A stretch of DNA of 23,206 nt from Plakobranchus ocellatus (taxonomy: Eukaryota > Mollusca > Gastropoda > Plakobranchidae). Location: NCBI GenBank assembly GCA_019648995.1, contig BLXT01003742.1, forward strand, positions 471,834 through 495,039, read 5' to 3'. Under the pieces are notes generated by a model. It saw only the letters and a list, made by a program, of their open reading frames with translations. It was not told the origin of the DNA and ran no database searches. A program made the position numbers and the translations under genes. This document shows, piece after piece, positions 19,601 to 23,206 of this stretch. Each line of letters starts with the position of its first letter. Position 1 is the stretch's first letter.

Positions 19601-21223
19601 TAAAGAACTATTTTAAGTTCAGTAACATGGCTTTTCTCCATCAGATATGAATAAAAATACAAAGAGGAACTTTTTTTTTTTCTTGCTTTGACATATTATG
19701 TTGACAAAAAAGAGGCCTATAGAGCTTCTAACGTTCTATCAGTCACTTCCTTTATAAAAATTTCAATCCCTTACATGCACAGCCAGGTTTATTCTAAAGC
19801 CAAATGAAAAAAATTTCACAAATATTTAAAATACATGACAAAGCATCAAAGTAAAGAAAAACAAGTGAAAATATTCAATTGAATATAAAACAAAACAAAA
19901 CAAAATTTAACAATGCTGGCTTTTACCTGAAATATAGGTTGGGCCAACCTTCCACCCAGTGTTCTATACCGCTCAGTAGGAGGATTACGTTTTAGAACGC
20001 CTGAGGTAATCCTTAAAAGCACTTTCAACATTTGCTCCCTGAATTTTGATACATTAAAAAATAAATGATACAATTTCAACAAGAACAGCACAGTTTCCTT
20101 AGCGTCGAGCCAATTAACTTTATGAAAGTAGTACTTACATCCCAAGAGTTTATTTGTTTGAAGATGCTTTAAACAAATTTTGGGCTTTTTAAAAGGCAAT
20201 GAGGCTTGCCGACATCTGAAAGAACTTCAAGTATAAAGATAAGGAACAGGAGATAAAAATGAGGAACGAAAATGATGATAATGGAAACATAATGGCAGGA
20301 CAAAAATTTGGATAATTCTAAATCCCTATTTTAAGGAAGAATATAATTGTCATATATGTGTCTAACTCTCTACAAGGCAAATAATTATCATATCACTACA
20401 TGGTGGCTTGAGACAAAACTATAAAAGGAAAAATTGGCCTCAAATTCAACTATCACTTTTTAATCTAAATTTTATTGCAACCAACTGAATTAATTTTGGG
20501 TCCCTGACTTTTTGTACCGGCTTTCTTTGCTTAAAGTCAGTTGGAAGTCCCCAGTCCAGCTACACATGGTGAGCAGTGAGATTAGTTGGCAATCAATAGA
20601 TCATCAGTTATTGATAGAAAATAAGAGGCAGCTGCTCAGATTGCCCGACCTACCCTCCAAATCAAAACCTGTACCTTGATAAATGCACAATTACTGGAGA
20701 GAGGGAGAAAAAAAAAACAGCCAAAAGCTCTGGGCTAAGAATAAGCCCTGCGCTAGGCCTACAAGACAAGGTTCAAAGATTTCTTTGGTTTTTGTTTCTT
20801 ACCTTATCTTATTACACGCAACAGATTTTGCTAGAGAAAAAAAAAAGGAGGAGAAGAAGAAGGCACACGGGTCATTCTGTGATGCAATTCTAGGATGATT
20901 ATCAAGTCGGGGCACTTGCTTTCTAACTAAAACAGCCTACCATTACTTTCTTGGATAATTATTTACTTGGTTTTTTTTTTCCTCTTGTATCTTTTCATTT
21001 ATTTTGTTCTTTCAAAATTAATACTTAAAACCCCCAGGCAATTTAAAAAAAAATGTACATATGTAAATCAGGGAGAGGAGGGAGGGATGTAGAAGAGAGA
21101 ATAAAAATGACAATACCTATAAACATTTTTAGAAAATAGTTGCACTGACCATGTTTGCTGGTTCATTTCTACATTCATAACCACATGTCTGTAGATATTC
21201 AGCACCCTTTTGCATAACTCAAC
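743..21223 (-). CDS. RALGAPA1: Ral GTPase-activating protein subunit alpha, partial gene (16 internal exons)
   Basis: RalGAP-alpha pairs with RalGAP-beta to form a tuberin-like complex that stimulates GTP hydrolysis by RalA/RalB and so restrains exocyst-linked trafficking; Akt inhibits the complex. Seen here: exons at 21150-21223, 19927-20038, 18927-19049, 16372-16486, 15457-15639, 13753-13920, 12744-12863, 8427-8597, 6131-6298, 5761-5963, 4037-4135, 3666-3821, 3138-3269, 2820-3004, 1236-1344 and 743-853 sum to 2229 nt, exactly 743 codons, with matching phases at every junction and no stop. Residues 1-142 match the vertebrate helical-repeat region ([26 protein letters not shown]). About 142-412 is a Ser-rich linker. 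From 412 to 743 conservation resumes ([28 protein letters not shown]). The initiator region and the C-terminal Rap/Ran-GAP catalytic domain lie outside the window. Fifteen of sixteen donors are GT and one is GC. The family call rests on recalled vertebrate sequence; A1 versus A2 is not resolved. Confidence 0.95.
854..1235 (-). other. GC-AG intron O/P (382 bp)
   Basis: The donor reads ATG|gcaagt and the acceptor TTTCAAACAG. The +3 to +6 bases (AAGT) are the consensus that usually accompanies GC donors. The only nearby GT (gttata, 4 nt downstream) would shift the frame and break the match that follows. Confidence 0.8.
1236..1344 (-). CDS. RALGAPA1: RALGAPA exon O (GC donor)
   Basis: 109 nt, residues 670-706. 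The acceptor ends TTTTTAG; the first A completes the Arg codon begun in exon N. It reads [17 protein letters not shown], then [16 protein letters not shown], matching vertebrate CVALCSLGIWICEELVH and HPQIKEALNVICVSLK. The exon must end at ATG followed by gcaagt to stay in register with exon P, which makes this a GC donor. Confidence 0.93.
1345..2819. other. Intron N/O (1475 bp)
   Basis: Very AT-rich. No exon, repeat family member or RNA gene recognised. Confidence 0.65.
2820..3004 (-). CDS. RALGAPA1: RALGAPA exon N
   Basis: 185 nt, residues 609-670. Acceptor TCATTTGCAG. The donor gtggat is weak at positions +4 to +6. It reads [18 protein letters not shown], then [14 protein letters not shown] and EPAGLA plus two bases of an Arg codon, matching vertebrate APRVEAQVLLGSLVCFPN, DVKELIIKTVLSSA and EPSGPAR. 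Phase 2 follows. Confidence 0.96.
3138..3269 (-). CDS. RALGAPA1: RALGAPA exon M
   Basis: 132 nt, 44 whole codons, residues 565-608. Acceptor CAATTTCAG, donor gtaagc. It reads [18 protein letters not shown], then [16 protein letters not shown], matching vertebrate DIVNTIIKHCSPQFFSLG and LPGATMLIMDFIVAAG. Phase 0 on both sides. Confidence 0.97.
3270..3665. other. Intron L/M (396 bp)
   Basis: AT-rich intron. Nothing recognised on either strand. Confidence 0.7.
3666..3821 (-). CDS. RALGAPA1: RALGAPA exon L
   Basis: 156 nt, 52 whole codons, residues 513-564. Acceptor GTTTTATAG, donor gtaaga. It reads [18 protein letters not shown], then [14 protein letters not shown], matching vertebrate DKYKQGKLHAYKLICNTM and FYNIMHCGLLHIDQ. 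Part of the helical scaffold. Phase 0 on both sides. Confidence 0.96.
4037..4135 (-). CDS. RALGAPA1: RALGAPA exon K
   Basis: 99 nt, 33 whole codons, residues 480-512. The acceptor ends ATTCAG and the donor is gttagt. It reads [18 protein letters not shown], then [15 protein letters not shown], matching vertebrate IRDNLGISTDNLTSPSPP and VLIPPLRILTPWLFK. Phase 0 on both sides. Confidence 0.96.
4231..4262. repeat. (GACA)n imperfect tetranucleotide run
   Basis: GACA units, interrupted by one GGCA unit and a GAAA unit, in intron J/K. Confidence 0.9.
4488..4511. repeat. 24-base poly-T run
   Basis: Uninterrupted T24, read as poly-A in the RALGAPA pre-mRNA. It could be a relic of a retroposed tail, but no element body with target duplications was recognised beside it. 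Confidence 0.9.
5041..5120. repeat. Two-copy tandem repeat, 40-bp period
   Basis: The block AATAAAAGCT(T/C)AT, then TTCT, TTACTGG or TTACCAGG, recurs at 5045 and 5085 with several mismatches. Confidence 0.7.
5761..5963 (-). CDS. RALGAPA1: RALGAPA exon J
   Basis: 203 nt, residues 412-479. Acceptor TTGTTCTAG, donor gtaggc. It contains [18 protein letters not shown], then [17 protein letters not shown] and [15 protein letters not shown], matching vertebrate SVMAGGTLTGWHADVATV, MWRRMLGILGDVN and EIHAQVFDYLCELW. It marks the return from linker to conserved helical region. It enters in phase 1 and leaves in phase 0. Confidence 0.97.
6131..6298 (-). CDS. RALGAPA1: RALGAPA exon I (linker)
   Basis: 168 nt, residues 356-412, symmetric 1-1. 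The acceptor is CACATCAAG and the donor gtacca. It reads [18 protein letters not shown], then [18 protein letters not shown] and a Ser/Asp-rich end. This resembles vertebrate [20 protein letters not shown] in position and composition. RSRSES fits the Akt-type RxRxxS consensus. A second AG lies 7 nt inside the exon; using it would shift the frame to an early stop. Confidence 0.88.
6455..6472. repeat. (AT)n dinucleotide run
   Basis: Nine AT units in intron H/I. Confidence 0.95.
6556..6945 (+). repeat. Dispersed repeat family 1, copy 1 (diverged)
   Basis: Shares many blocks in order with 22518-22913: CACAGGAATAT, GACAGGAATATGCCAG, a GATAAA(T/C)C block, TTAAAGATGCAA, CTTAAAGAC followed by GG(T/C)TTAGGG, TTAGGTGCAC or AAAGGTGCAC, and TCTAGCTCAT. 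The 5' end reads CAGATCTGTGAAC, a degraded form of the copy 3 terminus. Confidence 0.75.
7666..8212 (+). repeat. Dispersed repeat family 2, copy 1
   Basis: About 547 bp. Matches 18172-18692 in order: ATGAAAT, GGTGGCTTCTGCATCC, GGAGTCA followed by TCC, ACTTCATTG, ACAAGCATCAA, ATAGAGT, CACAGGAA, AGTTACTC, TCACAGGA-type end, and a final GTTGGCAAGTCTG. A poly-A interruption lies at about 8060-8080. Non-coding. Confidence 0.75.
8427..8597 (-). CDS. RALGAPA1: RALGAPA exon H (linker)
   Basis: 171 nt, residues 299-356, symmetric 1-1. Acceptor TTACTTCTCAG, donor gtatgt. It reads [18 protein letters not shown], then [18 protein letters not shown] and ends DDAVKDM. The second half is acidic. Weakly similar at best to the vertebrate linker. 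Accepted for its splice sites, phase match on both sides and protein-like composition. Confidence 0.85.
8598..12743. other. Intron G/H (4146 bp), the largest in the window
   Basis: AT-rich and searched by eye on both strands. On the minus strand I found no further linker exon with a good acceptor, an open frame and a donor, though a short symmetric one could be missed. On the plus strand, 12387-12542 follows a good acceptor-like tract (see findings). A GC-richer patch at 11185-11340 contains no tRNA-like fold I can see. Confidence 0.55.
12744..12863 (-). CDS. RALGAPA1: RALGAPA exon G (linker)
   Basis: 120 nt, residues 259-299, symmetric 1-1. Acceptor TGTATTACAG, donor gtaggt. It reads [18 protein letters not shown], then [18 protein letters not shown]. 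It is Ser/Asp-rich and low in hydrophobics, as expected for a disordered linker. No clear vertebrate counterpart. Skipping it would keep the frame. Confidence 0.83.
12864..13752. other. Intron F/G (889 bp)
   Basis: AT-rich. On the plus strand it holds candidate antisense exon 1 (13567-13647, donor gtaagt). Otherwise nothing recognised. Confidence 0.6.
13567..13647 (+). CDS. Candidate nested antisense gene, exon 1
   Basis: Open frame beginning [15 protein letters not shown] and ending GTSTKSQ, 27 codons, followed by a consensus donor gtaagt in phase 0. Stop-free from codon 13534 (after a TGA). A second in-frame ATG lies at 13576. An internal acceptor-like AATCCAG at about 13603 would allow the start to lie elsewhere. 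The product is not recognised. It lies in RALGAPA intron F/G, on the opposite strand. Alone it is weak; the support comes from its phase match with the two following segments. Confidence 0.33.
13753..13920 (-). CDS. RALGAPA1: RALGAPA exon F (linker)
   Basis: 168 nt, residues 203-259, symmetric 1-1. Acceptor CTGCCTTCAG, donor gtaagc. It reads [18 protein letters not shown], a Ser-rich middle with [13 protein letters not shown], and ends [10 protein letters not shown], a short helix-like segment. I cannot align it residue by residue to the vertebrate linker. The call rests on phase, splice sites, composition and position. Confidence 0.85.
14440..14535 (+). CDS. Candidate nested antisense gene, exon 2
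   Basis: 96 nt, 32 whole codons between CTGCCTCAG and donor gtatgg, phase 0 both sides, with a T-rich tract about 35-85 nt upstream. It reads [18 protein letters not shown], then [14 protein letters not shown]. The charged composition (Asp/Glu/Lys) differs from the Phe/Ile/Leu/Asn/Tyr-rich chance frames of this AT-rich DNA. It lies in RALGAPA intron E/F. Family not recognised. A transposon fragment is the main alternative. Confidence 0.4.
14578..14803 (+). repeat. Dispersed repeat family 1, copy 2 (internal deletion)
   Basis: Begins CCTGCCAATCCCAAATTGT and follows copy 3 closely (CACCTCTACTCACAGGAATT, ATGGATAAACC, ATTAAAGTATAA). About 65 bp are missing between TTTCAACT and TTTATCAAGCC, and the similarity fades after the GACCTGCAGGCTT block. 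Same orientation as the other copies. Confidence 0.8.
15028..15207 (+). pseudogene. Acidic reading frame resembling a piggyBac-like transposase N-terminus
   Basis: 59 codons from an ATG. It begins [18 protein letters not shown] and has acidic stretches [10 protein letters not shown] and [10 protein letters not shown] before a stop. Short frames with [10 protein letters not shown] followed by Asp/Glu/Ser-rich tracts are typical of N-termini of piggyBac-like transposases. No catalytic part follows in any frame I can see, so if this is correct it is a fragment. I could not identify TTAA-flanked inverted repeats. It could also be a first exon of something else. Confidence 0.3.
15457..15639 (-). 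CDS. RALGAPA1: RALGAPA exon E (start of linker)
   Basis: 183 nt, residues 142-203, symmetric 1-1 exon. Acceptor AAATTCTCAG, donor gtgaga. It contains [17 protein letters not shown], matching the vertebrate block [17 protein letters not shown], which anchors the linker. The remainder is Ser/Thr/Asn-rich ([15 protein letters not shown]) and probably disordered. Confidence 0.93.
15640..16371. other. Intron D/E (732 bp), holding candidate antisense exon 3
   Basis: For RALGAPA this is intron. On the plus strand it contains a poly-T tract followed by AG at 15898 and a short open frame to 15943, proposed as the last exon of a nested gene, with an ATTAAA hexamer at 16198-16203. Confidence 0.6.
15899..15943 (+). 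CDS. Candidate nested antisense gene, exon 3 with stop
   Basis: Follows a run of 16 T and TAG acceptor (15881-15898). It reads [14 protein letters not shown] and ends with TGA at 15941-15943. Joined in phase 0 to exon 2, the C-terminal part (EKSRLQ then ALKDEAENN) would form one charged, helix-prone segment. A possible poly(A) signal ATTAAA lies at 16198-16203; no AATAAA was seen before it. It lies in RALGAPA intron D/E. Confidence 0.35.
   Translation, partial: ALKDEAENNKKTKQ
16372..16486 (-). CDS. RALGAPA1: RALGAPA exon D
   Basis: 115 nt, residues 104-142. Acceptor TGTGCCACCAG, donor gtacat. It reads [19 protein letters not shown], then [19 protein letters not shown], matching vertebrate LTMETLTKVLARNLYSLDL and SDLPLDKLSEQKQKKHKGK. 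It closes the folded region; the basic tail opens the linker. The donor leaves one G, so phase 1 follows, the first of six phase-1 introns in a row. Confidence 0.96.
16634..16688. repeat. (GA)n microsatellite
   Basis: About 27 perfect GA units. On the RALGAPA strand this is a CT polypyrimidine tract 147 nt upstream of the exon D acceptor. It also creates an artefactual Arg-Glu repeat frame on the plus strand. Confidence 0.98.
18172..18692 (+). repeat. Dispersed repeat family 2, copy 2
   Basis: About 521 bp, same orientation as copy 1, ending GTTGGCAGATGTG. Shared blocks include GTGACTTCTACATCC, CAGCTACTTCATTG, ACAAGCATCAA and AAGAGTTACTC. Similarity to copy 1 starts near 18172 and is absent further left. 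Confidence 0.75.
18927..19049 (-). CDS. RALGAPA1: RALGAPA exon C
   Basis: 123 nt, 41 whole codons, residues 63-103. Acceptor ATTCTCAG, donor gtaagc. It reads [15 protein letters not shown], then [18 protein letters not shown] and ends EWS, matching vertebrate TLIVAWIKANLNVYI and LWDDLLSVLSSLTYWEEL. This is one of the best conserved exons in the window. Phase 0 on both sides. Confidence 0.96.
19050..19926. other. Intron B/C (877 bp)
   Basis: AT-rich intron. No exon or repeat recognised. A short GC-richer patch (19205-19240) shows no motif. Confidence 0.6.
19927..20038 (-). CDS. RALGAPA1: RALGAPA exon B
   Basis: 112 nt, residues 25-62. The acceptor is AAAATTCAG and the donor gtaaaa. It reads [16 protein letters not shown], and ends [12 protein letters not shown], matching vertebrate EQMLLVLLRVTESVLK and TLAGRLAGPLFQ. 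It lacks a few residues that vertebrates carry between the two blocks. Phase 0 follows. Confidence 0.93.
20039..21149. other. Intron A/B (1111 bp)
   Basis: AT-rich intron. There is a purine-rich patch near 20825-20865 and a GA-rich stretch near 21070-21100. No exon, RNA gene or recognisable element seen. The open frames present are not supported by composition or splice sites. Confidence 0.6.
21150..21223 (-). CDS. RALGAPA1: RALGAPA exon A
   Basis: 74 nt, residues 1-25 of the window protein. The acceptor ends in TATATAG and the donor is gtcagt. It reads [15 protein letters not shown] and ends NQQT plus the first two bases of a Trp codon, completed by exon B. This parallels vertebrate [16 protein letters not shown]...KKTW. 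It is part of the helical scaffold before the linker. Intron phase 2 follows. Confidence 0.9.
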
Positions 21224-22517
21224 CTATATAATGATGAACATAAATACATCACCACATTGTTAATAAAAATTACAATTGAATCTTATGTTATGTATCCTTT
21301 ACAGTTTGACATGACAAATGTGTTTTAACAAATATTTTGTGTTAAACTTCAACAGTAAATTCTTGAAACGCATAAAGGTTCATTTACCTTCTTCTTATTT
21401 GTCAGACAAGATATTGTGAAGCATGATTTTATCATTCTCTAAAGCATGATTAATAAAATCTAAGACTTAAAAAATCTATATCTAATAGCTATCCAGGCTG
21501 AACACAAAGATTAATGCAATTATGATCTCTCATAAGGCTGTTAATCTATTCAAATACAAGTTTCAAGTCCCAAAATATGAAGCCTCAGGTCCAAAATGAT
21601 ATTTGTACCCCAAGTCAAAGCAAAAAGTTACATCTTGATTTCTTTCTTATCAATTCTATTCTAAAACAGACCTATTTTTGTACTTTTTTTTTTTTTGCTT
21701 ATGGTGCTAAGCTTGCATTGGAAGTATAATATGAAAATTCCTGAACTAAGTAAAAATTTTCTTCACTGGACCCTAAATCAAAACTCAATTGCAAATCAAC
21801 TTATGCATTCATTCTCTCGCGGCCATTTAAATTGCATGAATATGAATAAGAACATAAATGCTTCAATTATGAACACTCAAAACCCTCACTTTGATTAGGT
21901 TAACAGTTTGCATTAATTATCAAATGTAAAAACTAAAGTCTATGCCACCAGTAAATACTTTGTAAATGAACTAAATACACTATTTTAAATAAAGCTAATG
22001 TAATAATTATACATGATATGAACATACAAAATGAATCATCTCTATTTAATTGCCCACAGGAGTTTAATGCAAAATAGAAGAGAGTGGCTATCAGATACAT
22101 TTTATTTTTTAATTCTTTGAGAATATGCGAGAAATGATTATTTGAAATGTGGAGAAAAAACAATTTCCTTGATATCTTCAATTGTTTTCAAATTGTTTGC
22201 TGCAAATTCTTTCAGGTGATTCCTGACAAATGGAAAGATAGATGGGTCACTTATACATTTTTTTTTCTTTTTTATGACATTTGTTTGATTGATAGAGAAA
22301 TGGATGTATAATCTGTGTCCATTAATTATGCACTTTCTTAATTTTTTAAATGATAATTGGCAAACCAAGACTTGGCCAATGAAAGGGTTAATCCATGTTC
22401 CAATTGTAAAAAAAATAGTTCTAAACAATTAAAAAATTAACAATAATTATTCTATGCATGCAGTAAGGATCAATGGCATACAATCTTGAATATAACACAC
22501 CAAAATGTTTATAGACC

Positions 22518-22913
22518 CAGACCTGCCAACCCCAAATTGTTCTCACAGGAATATTCACCTCTACTCACAGGAATTTAGAAAGTCTCACAGGAATATGCCA
22601 GTATACATTTAAATGCGCATGGATAAACCGTATTACACCTTAATTATATACTCGATTATAGACATTCCATAGCATTAAAGTATAATATCAGAGGATAATT
22701 AATGTATTTTCAACTTTAAAGATGCAAGAAAGTATCTCTCTTCTTACTGCCATTAGTCTAATATCACCATTTATCAAGCCTTAAAGACCTGTAGGCTTAG
22801 GGCCTGGATGATGAATTTTTTTAAAGGTGCACTACAGTGTATAAAATTCAAAATCTAGCTCATTCAATAAAGGTTTACATGAAAAAAAAGAAAATCTATG
22901 TGAGACAGGTCTA
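22518..22913 (+). repeat. Dispersed repeat family 1, copy 3 (most complete, MITE-like)
   Basis: About 396 bp. It starts CAGACCTGCCAAC and ends CAGGTCTAC; the ends share AGACCTG in inverted orientation. It has internal repetition of CTCACAGGAAT, three times in the first 70 bp. No coding capacity. The small size and short inverted ends suggest a non-autonomous DNA element; a clear target-site duplication was not found. Confidence 0.65.
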
Positions 22914-23184
22914 CAGAATCTCTGTAAGGCTTTAAAGTGTGACCCATTATATATTAAATAAAAGAAAACATGGAATTTTTTGTTGTTGCTCTATTTTAAA
23001 ATTACAGAGATCCCCGCAAGTCATGTCGGCCTACAATGAATTCATGTCTGTGTAGGCTAAAGCCTTGCCTAAAGCATAAATTAGATCTCTAGGACCATTA
23101 TCAAATTTTGATTATACATCAAGAAAACAAAATTAAGAGTGTAGCGAAATAAGAAATGTCCTGGATCTTGATATTGCCTAGATC

Positions 23185-23206
23185 GAGAGAGAGAGAGAGA
23201 GAGAGA
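23185..23206. repeat. (GA)n run at the window edge
   Basis: Eleven GA units running into the end of the window, so the true length is unknown. Confidence 0.95.

Larger units (their letters stand above)
21224..23206. other. Intron upstream of exon A (5' end outside window)
   Basis: No coding exon found on the minus strand. The preceding RALGAPA exon (vertebrate segment ending around NIFLLEP...LLDEHTD) was searched for by eye and not seen, so it probably lies beyond 23206. The stretch holds a MITE-like repeat (22518-22913) and a (GA)n run at the window edge. The rest is AT-rich sequence in which I see nothing. Confidence 0.6.

Noticed and set aside
21405..21455. Possible extra minus-strand RALGAPA exon with acceptor GCTTTAG and donor gtaaat
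   Set aside because: It is open for 17 codons but reads RMIKSCFTISCLTNKKK, which does not match the vertebrate segment expected before exon A.
22138..22428. Minus-strand frame with FPFVRNHLKEF and KTIEDIKE, reminiscent of mariner-type transposase C-termini
   Set aside because: The diagnostic SPDLAP-type motif and the catalytic Asp residues are absent upstream, and only about 25 residues look similar. Too weak to call by eye.

Overview
This window is AT-rich, intron-rich animal DNA. It holds the middle of one large gene, read on the minus strand, that I recognise as the alpha subunit of the Ral GTPase-activating protein complex (RALGAPA1/RALGAPA2 family). Sixteen exons, from 21223 down to 743, join without a frameshift or stop into a 743-codon run. 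Aligned by eye against the vertebrate protein, they follow its order from the segment around LCKRVLNIY to the segment around [13 protein letters not shown]. The window contains neither the N-terminus and 5' exons (beyond 23206) nor the C-terminal GAP domain (beyond position 1), so the gene is partial at both ends. Invertebrates often have one RalGAP-alpha gene, so an A1/A2 assignment is not meaningful here. Short introns, low GC, many (GA)n and poly(A/T) runs and TAGATCTA-rich patches suggest a protostome. My guess is a gastropod mollusc; this is inference, not proof.

Layout from right to left, in transcript order: 21224-23206 is intron with a MITE-like repeat and a terminal (GA)n run. 18.9-21.2 kb holds exons A-C (helical-repeat region). 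16.37-16.49 kb is exon D, with a long CT tract upstream of it in the sense strand. 6.1-15.6 kb holds exons E-I, five consecutive phase-1/phase-1 exons encoding a Ser-rich linker and separated by the largest introns. 0.7-6.0 kb holds exons J-P, well conserved. The intron between exons O and P appears to be a GC-AG intron.

The introns carry two dispersed repeat families (three copies of one, two of the other) whose ends share a 13-bp motif in inverted orientation, a small acidic reading frame that looks like a transposase N-terminus, and several simple repeats. The least expected signal is a candidate small plus-strand gene of about 73 codons. Its three exons (13567-13647, 14440-14535, 15899-15943) fall in three consecutive RALGAPA introns, so the two genes would interdigitate on opposite strands. 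It rests on splice signals, phase and composition only.

No tRNA, rRNA, CRISPR array or prokaryote-type system was seen. Letters A-P for the exons are local to this window.
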